A stretch of 6,112 bases of DNA, from assembly GCA_003524565.1 (NCBI GenBank), contig DQGU01000095.1, positions 1 to 6,112 of the forward strand. Direction: 5' to 3'. The notes under the pieces were generated by a model. That model had not been told where the DNA came from. It was given only the letters and a program-made list of their open reading frames with translations, and searched no databases. Source of the DNA: Rhodospirillaceae bacterium (GTDB lineage Bacteria > Pseudomonadota > Alphaproteobacteria > Micavibrionales > UBA2020). A program made the position numbers and the translations under genes. Shown piece by piece: positions 1 through 6,095 of this stretch (position 1 is the first letter of the stretch; each line of letters starts with the position of its first letter).

Positions 1-71
1 CGTAACCGAGGCGGGGGGGGGGGGCGGCCAGCGCGGGGGGGGGGGGGTGGGGGCGGGGGGGGGGGGGGGGG
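1..71. other. G-homopolymer low-complexity contig edge (probable artefact)
   Basis: Four G runs (13-24, 35-47, 49-53 and 55-71) are separated by only a few other bases. The stretch replaces the part of gcvP where the conserved serine/alanine-rich motif ending in HGTNP should follow residues ICLIP. In the gcvP frame it stays open but encodes mostly proline, with no likeness to the family. The remaining 1-12 and 25-34 are too short to assign. The most likely cause is sequencing or assembly error at a contig end; a real poly-G insertion is less likely. Confidence 0.8.
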
Positions 72-1861
72 ATCAGGCAGATGTTGCGGTGACCTTCGCC
101 ACGCGACTCGTGCCAGGCTTTGATGATGAGCAGGCCGGCGTACTCGCCCTGCGAGCCGGCATTGGGCTGCAACGATACGGCGGCAAAGCCGGTGAGCGCG
201 CAGAGTTTTTTCTCAAGGTCTTTCAGCATCAGCTGATAGCCTTCGGTCTGGTCGGCGGGCGCGAAGGGGTGGATGTTGGCGAATTCCGGCCATGTAATCG
301 GAATCATCTCCGCCGTTGCGTTCAGCTTCATAGTGCAAGAGCCGAGCGGTATCATCGAGCGGTTAAGCGCGATGTCTTTATGTTCCAGATGGCGCAGGTA
401 GCGCAGCATTTCCGTTTCGCTGCGGTACATGTGGAACGTCGGGTGCGTCAAAAACGCGCTGGTGCGCTGCAGCGCCGGCGGTATCATCGCATCCGTCTGC
501 GCATCGAGGCTTTCGACACTGAAGGGCAGCGCGCTTTTGCCGGTGAAAATCTGCCACAGCGTGAAGACTTCGGCGCGGGTCGATTTTTCATCCAGCGAGA
601 TGCCGAGGCGGCCGTCGCCGAAATCGCGCAGGTTAATGTCGTTTTCCTGCGCGCGGGCGAGGATATCCTGCGCCTGCGTTTGCGCGTCAATCGTCAGCGT
701 GTCAAAGGCCGTCGCGTTTTCAACCGTGAAGCCGAGGTTTTCCAGCCCTGCGGCCAGAACAGCCGTCAGACGGTGCACGCGGCGCGCAATCGTGCGCAGA
801 CCTTCGGGGCCGTGCCAGACGGCGTAGAAACCGGCGATGTTGGCGAGCAATACCTGCGCGGTGCAGATGTTGCTGGTCGCTTTTTCGCGGCGGATGTGCT
901 GTTCGCGGGTTTGCAGCGACAGGCGGTAGGCGGGGCGGCCTTTCGCATCCACCGATACGCCGACGATGCGGCCGGGGGCGGAGCGTTTATATTCATCGCG
1001 CACGGCGAAAAACGCTGCATGCGGGCCACCGAAGCCGAGCGGCACGCCAAAGCGCTGCGAAGAGCCGAACACAATGTCCGCGCCCCATTCACCGGGCGGC
1101 TTGAGCAGCGTCAGCGCCAGAAGGTCGGTCGCGACGGCGACCAGCATGCCTTTGGCATGCGCTTTTTCGCAAAGCGCGGCGTAATCATCAACGCTGCCTG
1201 TCGTTGCGGGGTATTGCAGCAAAATGGCAAAGCCGTCTTTTTCCATCAGCTCCGCCGGTGTGCCGGTGACCACGCGGATGCCGAGCGGCAGCGCGCGGGT
1301 TTCAATCACGGCAATCGTTTGCGGGTGGCAATCGCTGCTGACAAGGAACGTATCGCTTTTGCTGGTGCCGACGCGCTGTGCCAGTGTCATGGCTTCGGCC
1401 GCGGCGGTGCCTTCGTCCAGCATCGAAGCGTTGGCGAGCGGCATGGCCGTCAAATCCATCACCATCTGCTGGAAATTGATAAGTGCCTCAAGGCGGCCTT
1501 GGCTGATTTCCGGCTGATAAGGCGTATAGGCCGTGTACCAGCCCGGGTTTTGCAAAACGTTGCGCAGGATGACGTTCGGCGTCAGCGTATCGTAATACCC
1601 TGTGCCGATAAGCGAGCGGCAGAGGCGGTTTTGCTGCGCCATGCCCATCAGCTCTTCGAGCGCTTCGTGTTCCGTCATCGCATCGCCCGTGACAGGGGCG
1701 GATTTTTCAAGGATGGCGGCGGGCACGGCGCGCGCGGTCAGCTCGTCCAGACTGGCGGCGCCGACGGCCTTCAGCATCTCGGCGATGTCTTTGTCGCCGG
1801 GGCCGATATGGCGGCGGATGAAGTCTTCTTTTTGTTCAAGCTCGCTGATGCTGTATTTCAT
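1..1861 (-). CDS. gcvP: Glycine dehydrogenase (decarboxylating), P protein, 3'-truncated
   Basis: This is the PLP-dependent P protein of the glycine cleavage system. It decarboxylates glycine and passes the aminomethyl group to lipoylated GcvH in the cytoplasm. The ATG at 1861 opens MKYSISELEQ, and the frame matches the family for 597 residues. Landmarks are FIRRHIGP (14-21), the block NPGWYTAYTPYQPEISQGR (105-123), NASMLDEGTAAAEAM (144-158), FGGPHAAFFAVRDEYKR (277-293), the second-half entry MIPLGSCTMKLNATAEM (503-519) and LQPNAGSQGEYAGLL (564-578). Because both halves lie in one chain, this is the single-chain type of about 950 residues, not the split gcvPA/gcvPB type. Reliable coding ends at about base 71; beyond it the sequence is poly-G and the C-terminal third, with the PLP lysine, is absent. 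It lies 32 bases after gcvH and is probably co-transcribed. No strong ribosome binding site precedes the ATG. Confidence 0.96.
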   Translation of the reverse strand, partial: MKYSISELEQKEDFIRRHIGPGDKDIAEMLKAVGAASLDELTARAVPAAILEKSAPVTGDAMTEHEALEELMGMAQQNRLCRSLIGTGYYDTLTPNVILRNVLQNPGWYTAYTPYQPEISQGRLEALINFQQMVMDLTAMPLANASMLDEGTAAAEAMTLAQRVGTSKSDTFLVSSDCHPQTIAVIETRALPLGIRVVTGTPAELMEKDGFAILLQYPATTGSVDDYAALCEKAHAKGMLVAVATDLLALTLLKPPGEWGADIVFGSSQRFGVPLGFGGPHAAFFAVRDEYKRSAPGRIVGVSVDAKGRPAYRLSLQTREQHIRREKATSNICTAQVLLANIAGFYAVWHGPEGLRTIARRVHRLTAVLAAGLENLGFTVENATAFDTLTIDAQTQAQDILARAQENDINLRDFGDGRLGISLDEKSTRAEVFTLWQIFTGKSALPFSVESLDAQTDAMIPPALQRTSAFLTHPTFHMYRSETEMLRYLRHLEHKDIALNRSMIPLGSCTMKLNATAEMIPITWPEFANIHPFAPADQTEGYQLMLKDLEKKLCALTGFAAVSLQPNAGSQGEYAGLLIIKAWHESRGEGHRNICLIPPPPPRPHPPPPALAAPPPRLGY

Positions 1862-1893
1862 GGTCTTGGCCGCCGTTTGTAGGGTGATGTGGG

Positions 1894-2268
1894 TTAAAGG
1901 CTGTCGGTGAAGGCTTTGTAGCCCGCTTCGTCTTTCAGCGCCGAAAGCTCGCCCGCGTCGCTGATTTTGATTTTATAAAACCACGCCGCGCCGTGCGGGT
2001 CGCTGTTGACGAGGGCGGGGTCATCGGCGAGGGCTTGGTTCACCTCGGTAATCTCGCCGGAAACGGGGGAGTAAATCTCGCTCGCCGATTTGACGGACTC
2101 GACCACGCCGGCCTGACCGCCCTTGGTGACGGTGCTGCCGATTTTGGGCAGTTCGACATAAACGACATCGCCCAGTGCTTTTTGCGCGAAATCGGTGATG
2201 CCGACGGTGCCGACACCGTTTTCGATTTTAATGTATTCGTGGTCTTCGCTGAACAGAACCTGCGTCAT
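1894..2268 (-). CDS. gcvH: Glycine cleavage system H protein (lipoyl carrier)
   Basis: This small lipoyl carrier shuttles the aminomethyl intermediate from GcvP to GcvT and is then reoxidised by the L protein. At 124 residues it has the normal family length. The start MTQVLFSEDHEYI is typical, GITDFAQKALGDVVYVELP follows at 23-41, and the lipoylation motif ESVKSASEIYSPVSGEI lies at 57-73, with K60 as the expected lipoyl-lysine. The C-terminal WFYKIKISD (96-104) is also characteristic. The ATG at 2268 is preceded by AAGGA (2283-2279 on the minus strand, 10 bases away), which sits in the last codons of gcvT. Only 6 bases separate the gcvT stop from this start, so translational coupling is likely. 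Nothing suggests it is damaged. Confidence 0.98.
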   Translation of the reverse strand: MTQVLFSEDHEYIKIENGVGTVGITDFAQKALGDVVYVELPKIGSTVTKGGQAGVVESVKSASEIYSPVSGEITEVNQALADDPALVNSDPHGAAWFYKIKISDAGELSALKDEAGYKAFTDSL

Positions 2269-2274
2269 GGTTGT

Positions 2275-3420
2275 TTAATCCTTTTTGTATTGTTGTTTGA
2301 TGAAAGGGGTTGCCGCAACCGCGCAGGGGCGGGGCGTGCCGCGCACCACGGCCTCGACGGCGGTGCCGTTTTTGGCGTGGGCGGCATCGATATAGGCCAT
2401 GGCGACGGGGGCGTCAGCAGTGGGGCCGAAGCCGCCGCTGGTGACAATGCCGATTTTCTTGCCGCCGAGGTGAATTTCGGCACCTTCGCGCACGGGCGCT
2501 TTGCCGTCGGGGCGCAAGCCCACGCGCAGGCGTTGCGTGCCGTCCGCCAGCTGTTTCAAAATCACAGCCGCCCCCGCGAAATTCGCTTCTTCGCGGCGGC
2601 GTTTGGCGATGGTCCATTTCAAATTGGCTTCGACGGGGGTGGTTTCCTCGTCAAGGTCGTGGCCGTAGAGGCAGAGGCCTGCTTCGAGGCGCAGGCTGTC
2701 GCGCGCGCCAAGGCCGATAAGTTTTACGTTTTCATTCGCCAGCAATTCGCGCGTGAAAGTTTCGGCAAAAGCGGCGGGGAGGGAGATTTCATACCCGTCT
2801 TCGCCCGTATAGCCGCTGCGGCTGATGAAAAGCTGCTGGCCTTTGTAAACCGTTTTGAACGACGTCATGAAAAACAGCCGCGCCGCATCGGGGATAAGGG
2901 CGGAGAGGGCGGCTTCCGCCTTCGGCCCTTGCAGGGCAACCAGCGCGCGCTCGCCCAGATATTCCAGTTCGGTTTCATGGCCGATTTTGCTGCGGATATA
3001 GGCGAAGTCTTTATCCTTGCACGCGGCGTTGACGACAATATAAAGCGTGCGCTCGTCCCATCGGGTGACCATCAGGTCATCGACGATGCCGCCCTTGTCG
3101 TTCAAAAGAACCGTGTAGCGCATCTGTCCCGCGCTTAGCCCTGCGATGTCGCCGGGCACGATTTTTTCAAGCGCGCGCGCAGGGTCCGTCGTTTGCGAGG
3201 TCAGGATGGCCTGCCCCATGTGCGACACGTCGAACAGGCCGGCAGCCGAGCGGGTGTGCAGGTGTTCCTTCAAAACGCCCATGCCGTCGTATTGCACGGG
3301 CATGTCATAGCCTGCGAAGGGCACCATTTTGCCGCCCAGCGATACATGCAGCGCATGCAGGGAAGTTTTATGGAGAATGTCAGCCGGTTTTTCGCCGGAT
3401 TTCAGAGCCGCGTTTTCCAA
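2275..3420 (-). CDS. gcvT: Glycine cleavage system T protein (aminomethyltransferase)
   Basis: This is the tetrahydrofolate-dependent aminomethyltransferase. It acts on the aminomethyl group carried by GcvH, releasing ammonia and making 5,10-methylene-THF. It has 381 residues, close to the usual length. Family motifs are KMVPFAGYDMPVQYD (31-45), GLFDVSHMGQ (61-70), YTVLLNDKGGIVDDLMV (102-118, with the conserved acidic pair D114-D115), SRSGYTGEDGYEIS (200-213), LGARDSLRLEAGLCLYGHDL (237-256) and the C-terminal barrel part GIVTSGGFGP (324-333). The start codon is TTG: an in-frame TGA lies only four codons upstream (3435-3433), the AAAGGA ribosome site is 7 bases before the TTG, and no in-frame ATG precedes the conserved domain. 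It is the first gene after the glycine riboswitch. Confidence 0.97.
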   Translation of the reverse strand: MENAALKSGEKPADILHKTSLHALHVSLGGKMVPFAGYDMPVQYDGMGVLKEHLHTRSAAGLFDVSHMGQAILTSQTTDPARALEKIVPGDIAGLSAGQMRYTVLLNDKGGIVDDLMVTRWDERTLYIVVNAACKDKDFAYIRSKIGHETELEYLGERALVALQGPKAEAALSALIPDAARLFFMTSFKTVYKGQQLFISRSGYTGEDGYEISLPAAFAETFTRELLANENVKLIGLGARDSLRLEAGLCLYGHDLDEETTPVEANLKWTIAKRRREEANFAGAAVILKQLADGTQRLRVGLRPDGKAPVREGAEIHLGGKKIGIVTSGGFGPTADAPVAMAYIDAAHAKNGTAVEAVVRGTPRPCAVAATPFIKQQYKKD

Positions 3421-3427
3421 AGCAGTG

Positions 3428-3433
3428 TCCTTT
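3428..3433 (-). promoter_or_regulatory. Ribosome binding site of gcvT
   Basis: AAAGGA on the minus strand stands 7 bases before the TTG at 3420 and decides this start. An ATG at 3436 overlaps the site, but it is in another frame and reads only 18 codons before TGA, with no ribosome site of its own, so it is not the gcvT start. Confidence 0.75.
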
Positions 3434-3466
3434 CATGACGTTTAACATGCCATCCGCACCGCCCCG

Positions 3467-3579
3467 CTCTGTCTTTGAGACCTGAGAGTTTTCGCCGGCG
3501 GCACCCTTTATATAGTCAAGGCGGGGCGCCTACGGCTTGCTCCTTCGGTGCGTTCCCGAGAAGGGGACGCTTTCCAGAG
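3467..3579 (-). promoter_or_regulatory. Glycine riboswitch, second aptamer
   Basis: Read on the minus strand, this has the class hallmarks: CACCGAAGGAGCAA (3550-3537), AACTCTCAGG (3490-3481) and GACAG (3473-3469). Stems that can be drawn are P1 CTCTG (3579-3575) with CAGAG (3471-3467); P2 GCGT (3570-3567) with ACGC (3553-3550), plus an inner CCC/GGG; and a long P3 with GCCG (3536-3533)/CGGC (3497-3494) and GGCGCCC (3530-3524)/GGGTGCC (3506-3500), closing a loop of about 17 bases. Two conserved spots deviate: GGAGAG is GGAAAG (3575-3570), and the usual GGACAG is AGACAG (3474-3469). No terminator hairpin with a T run lies between this aptamer and gcvT, so control may be translational or Rho-dependent (inference). 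Confidence 0.9.
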
Positions 3580-3586
3580 ACGCTCT

Positions 3587-3607
3587 GGGCAATCCGGGAG
3601 GATGCCC
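3587..3607 (-). other. Hairpin in the linker between the two glycine aptamers
   Basis: On the minus strand, GGGCATCC (3607-3600) pairs with GGATTGCCC (3595-3587) as eight base pairs with one bulged T around a TCCC loop. It occupies most of the 34-base stretch between P1 of aptamer 1 and P1 of aptamer 2. Pairing is seen by eye; folding in the RNA is inferred. Confidence 0.6.
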
Positions 3608-3608
3608 T

Positions 3609-3688
3609 GCCGTGCGGTCCTTTTGCCTGAGAGTTTCCGGGGTGGTTGCTCCTTCGGCGCCGGACGAATCCGGTCTCTCCCGCGCGGC
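3609..3688 (-). promoter_or_regulatory. Glycine riboswitch, first aptamer with leader-linker stem
   Basis: The minus strand carries the near-consensus core GGGAGAG (3681-3675), GCCGAAGGAGCAA (3658-3646), AAACTCTCAGGCAAAAGGAC (3636-3617). P1 is GCGG (3683-3680) with CCGC (3617-3614). P2 is CCGGA/TCCGG (3673-3669 with 3664-3660) around a TTCG loop. The stretch before P1, GCCG (3688-3685), can pair with CGGC (3612-3609) after it, extending P1 across one C-A mismatch; this resembles the leader-linker (P0) pairing known for tandem glycine riboswitches. P3 is very short, as is common for first aptamers. Glycine binding upstream of gcvT normally raises expression of the cleavage operon. Confidence 0.95.
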
Positions 3689-3703
3689 TTGTCGCTTGTG
3701 AGG

Positions 3704-3731
3704 TTGACAGTAATGCGTCTTATTCTAAAGT
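3704..3731 (+). promoter_or_regulatory. Putative sigma-70-type promoter of the transporter pair
   Basis: A consensus -35 TTGACA (3704-3709) and a -10-like TAAAGT (3726-3731) are 16 bases apart. The predicted start near 3738 leaves a leader of about 45 bases before the ATG at 3783. It is almost exactly superimposed on the divergent gcv promoter. Confidence 0.45.
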
Positions 3732-3734
3732 CAA
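3707..3734 (-). promoter_or_regulatory. Putative sigma-70-type promoter of the gcv operon
   Basis: On the minus strand, TTGACT (3734-3729) and TACTGT (3712-3707) are 16 bases apart. The expected transcription start, near 3700, falls about 10 bases before the first paired base of the riboswitch leader, which fits well. The -10 element is weak (three of six matches to TATAAT). It overlaps the plus-strand promoter. Confidence 0.5.
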
Positions 3735-3770
3735 CTGAGCTGGCAGCCGCTACCGCGGTCTGGGTATATC

Positions 3771-3776
3771 AAGGGA
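3771..3776 (+). promoter_or_regulatory. Ribosome binding site of the first transporter gene
   Basis: AAGGGA lies 6 bases before the ATG at 3783. A nearer ATG at 3778 is in another frame and stops after three codons, so 3783 is the start. Confidence 0.7.
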
Positions 3777-3782
3777 AATGCT

Positions 3783-4943
3783 ATGGTAAATAAAAAAACA
3801 CCCGCTTCCGCACAGGCAACAAAACACGAGAAAAAACAGCTCGCCAGCGCCGCGGTGGGGGCATCCGGCGGGGCGGTTGCGATGGCGCCTGCGGTAGCCT
3901 CCAGCTTCGCGCTGGCCTTTATGGTGGTTTGCCTGGTCGTTTACCTGCTGCACATTGCTGCGGCGATTATGATTCCTTTCGTGATTGCGCTCTGCCTTTG
4001 GTATCTCATCAATGCCATGGCGCGCGGTTTGTCGCGCGTGCAGTTTGCCGGGCTGCGGTTGCCGCGGTTTTTGTGTTTTCTTCTTGCCATACTGGGGCTG
4101 GCGGCCGGGCTGTGGTTTATTCTCAACCTCATCAATCACAATGTCCGCCTTGTGCGCGAAGCGATACCTGTTTATCAGGCGAACCTTGAGCTTGTGCTGC
4201 CGAAATTCCTGGACTTTTTCAAGCTCGAGCGTGAAGCGCTGGTGACCGAATTAAAACAGTACATCAACCTGACGACCATGATGGCCACGATTGCGGCAAC
4301 GTTTACAGGGCTTGCGGGAAAAACGCTGGTTGTGATGTTTTACACGGGCTTTTTGCTCTATGAGCAAAGATTTTTCGAACGCAAAATCGAAAACATGTTT
4401 TCGGACCCGGAAACGCAGGGCCGTGTGCGCACCATCATCAAGAATATAGACACCAGTATTCAGCGCTATATCTGGGTCAAGGTTGTGGTCAGCGCCGCAA
4501 CGGGGCTTTTGACCTTTTTCGCGCTGAAGTATTTTAACGTCAACTTCAACCAGTTTTGGGGTTTGATGGCGTTTGTATTGAATTTTATTCCCTACATCGG
4601 CTCGTTGCTGGCGATTGCAATGCCTTCTGTGATTGCGCTTGTCCAGTTCAATGACATCAGCATGTTCCTCAGCGTGGCGCTGACGCTCTCCGTTATACAA
4701 ATCACGCTGGGCAGCATTATCGACCCGCGGTTGCTGGGCGACAGTCTCAACATCAGCCCCATCATGATTATTTTCTCGCTGGCGGCATGGGGCATGATTT
4801 GGGGCATACCGGGTATGTTCCTTTCTATTCCCATCCTTGCGATGGTGGTTATTACGCTCGGCCAGTTCCCCGCGACGCGCGGCATTGCCGTGCTGTTGAC
4901 AAAAACGGGAAATATAGACCACGAAGTTCCGCGGCGGGCGTGA
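3783..4943 (+). CDS. AI-2E/PerM-family membrane transporter, first paralogue
   Basis: A 386-residue inner-membrane protein of the AI-2E transporter family (formerly UPF0118; PerM, TqsA, YdiK relatives). The hydrophilic, Ala/Lys-rich N-tail (1-40) is followed by hydrophobic segments near 41-58, 60-79 and 97-117. A soluble region follows (about 118-165), then segments near 168-192, 232-250, 258-285, 293-310, 326-345 and 347-370. Family signatures are FWGLMAFVLNFIPYIGS (258-274), IDPRLLGDSLNISPI (313-327) and IWGIPGMFLSIPIL (339-352). Members export or take up small molecules such as autoinducer-2, or act as ion antiporters, and the substrate cannot be read from sequence. It is transcribed away from gcvT and is followed after 9 bases by a paralogue. 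No other transport component is nearby, and there is no evident link to glycine metabolism. Confidence 0.93.
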   Translation: MVNKKTPASAQATKHEKKQLASAAVGASGGAVAMAPAVASSFALAFMVVCLVVYLLHIAAAIMIPFVIALCLWYLINAMARGLSRVQFAGLRLPRFLCFLLAILGLAAGLWFILNLINHNVRLVREAIPVYQANLELVLPKFLDFFKLEREALVTELKQYINLTTMMATIAATFTGLAGKTLVVMFYTGFLLYEQRFFERKIENMFSDPETQGRVRTIIKNIDTSIQRYIWVKVVVSAATGLLTFFALKYFNVNFNQFWGLMAFVLNFIPYIGSLLAIAMPSVIALVQFNDISMFLSVALTLSVIQITLGSIIDPRLLGDSLNISPIMIIFSLAAWGMIWGIPGMFLSIPILAMVVITLGQFPATRGIAVLLTKTGNIDHEVPRRA

Positions 4944-4952
4944 TATAGCGGC

Positions 4953-6077
4953 ATGCAACAAAACAGAGCAGATATGACGCCGCCCGAGGCCGGACGCCGT
5001 TTTGCCGCAGGCGCCAATGCGTGGATGCTGATTTTCGTCGCTTGCGTTCTTTTTCTCTACGTCTGTCTGATAGGCAAGGCGATTATCATCCCCTTTGTCG
5101 TGGCCTTTTTTCTTTGGTACCTGATAAACGCCCTGACGCGCTTTTTCAGCATTTTCCGCGTTTGGCGCGGGCGGCCTGCGCCGCGGCCGCTGCGTTTGCT
5201 TGCGGCGATTATTCTTCTTACGGCGCTTATTGCCGTCGTCAGCGGTCTTGTGCGCGGGAATATCGAACAGGTCGTGCACGAGGCGCCAAAATTTCAGGCC
5301 AGCTTCGAGCGCATTATCGGCGACGCTGCGCTGCGGGCAGGGCTGCACCATCAACCGTCATTTGCCGAGATTGTCCAGTCCGCCAAAGAGCATGTGGATA
5401 TCGGGCGCCTTATCCGCTCTTTCTCCGCCATGCTCACAGGGCTTGCCAGCAAAACGGCGGTTATTCTGGTCTTTATCATGATGCTCTTGTACGAACAGCA
5501 ATTTTTTGCGCGTAAAATACGCCGCATGCTGCGTACACGCGCGACGACGGCGCGGCTGCACCGCGTGCTCAAAATTGTCGATGTCAAAATACAGCGTTAT
5601 GTCGGCGTTAAAGCCTTCGTCAGTGCGCTCGATAGTTTTTTGACGTTTCTGCTGCTGAGCATGTTTCGCGTCGATTTCGCTATATTCTGGGGGATTATGG
5701 CGTTTTTCCTGCACTTCATCCCCTATGCGGGCTCTTTTGTCGCGATCTCGATGCCAGTCATTATTACGCTCATCCAGTTCGGTGATTTGGGCACGACGCT
5801 GATGGTTTTTGCGGCGCTTTGTACGTCGCATGCCTTCCTTGGCCATATCCTCGACCCTTATCTGATGGGCAATAACCTGAACCTCAGCCCGATTTTTATT
5901 ATCTCCAACCTTGCGATGTGGGCGATGATATGGGGCGTGCCGGGCATGTTCCTTGCTATCCCCATCCTCGCGCTTGCATCCATCACGCTGTCGCAGTTCA
6001 AGACCACGCGGCCGCTCGCTGTTTTGATTTCGAAAACGGGCGAGCTTGAGAAAAAACCAAAACGCGCCGCGGCATAA
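4953..6077 (+). CDS. AI-2E/PerM-family membrane transporter, second paralogue
   Basis: A 374-residue inner-membrane protein of the same AI-2E transporter family as its upstream neighbour. It shares blocks in the same order: IIIPFVVAFFLWYLINAL (44-61), TGLASKT (162-168), LLYEQQFFARKI (178-189), IQRYVGVKAFVSA (213-225), FWGIMAFFLHFIPYAGS (245-261), LDPYLMGNNLNLSPI (300-314) and MIWGVPGMFLAIPILAL (325-341). The N-tail is shorter than in the first copy, and the soluble region (about 101-150) is the most diverged part. The ATG at 4953 lies 9 bases after the previous stop and lacks a clear ribosome site; an in-frame ATG at 4974 (residue 8) is an alternative. Spacing implies an operon and perhaps coupled translation. 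The C-tail is basic (EKKPKRAAA). Substrate unknown. Confidence 0.93.
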   Translation: MQQNRADMTPPEAGRRFAAGANAWMLIFVACVLFLYVCLIGKAIIIPFVVAFFLWYLINALTRFFSIFRVWRGRPAPRPLRLLAAIILLTALIAVVSGLVRGNIEQVVHEAPKFQASFERIIGDAALRAGLHHQPSFAEIVQSAKEHVDIGRLIRSFSAMLTGLASKTAVILVFIMMLLYEQQFFARKIRRMLRTRATTARLHRVLKIVDVKIQRYVGVKAFVSALDSFLTFLLLSMFRVDFAIFWGIMAFFLHFIPYAGSFVAISMPVIITLIQFGDLGTTLMVFAALCTSHAFLGHILDPYLMGNNLNLSPIFIISNLAMWAMIWGVPGMFLAIPILALASITLSQFKTTRPLAVLISKTGELEKKPKRAAA

Positions 6078-6095
6078 ATCTTTGCAGCAGGCAAC

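Noticed and set aside
47..1882. Open frame of 611 codons on the plus strand
   Set aside because: It is antisense to gcvP, Arg/Ala/Gly-rich with no recognisable family, and begins inside the poly-G block. The minus frame matches GcvP along its whole length, so this is a shadow of GC-rich codon bias.
1862..1893. Possible internal promoter or terminator between gcvH and gcvP
   Set aside because: The gap is only 32 bases with no hairpin, T run or promoter-like pair, so simple co-transcription is the better reading.
1993..3138. Open frame of 381 codons on the plus strand
   Set aside because: It is antisense to gcvH and gcvT, which match their families fully. The product is low-complexity and unlike any family I recognise.
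3380..3436. 18-codon upstream frame (ATG at 3436, minus strand) overlapping the gcvT start
   Set aside because: It has no ribosome site of its own and its ATG abuts the gcvT ribosome site. It more likely exists by chance than as a leader peptide.
3467..3688. Repeated motifs (ACTCTCAGG, CCGAAGGAGCAA twice each) considered as direct repeats or a CRISPR-like element
   Set aside because: The repeats are the conserved cores of the two glycine aptamers and sit upstream of gcvT, which explains them fully.
3548..3793. 81-codon plus-strand frame across the riboswitch region
   Set aside because: It lies over the reverse complement of the riboswitch, has no ribosome site and overlaps the well-supported transporter start.
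4251..5354. Open frame of 367 codons on the minus strand (and another at 5358-6110)
   Set aside because: Both are antisense to the two transporter genes. Their products are very rich in His, Arg, Asn and Gln, as expected for the reverse of membrane-protein codons.
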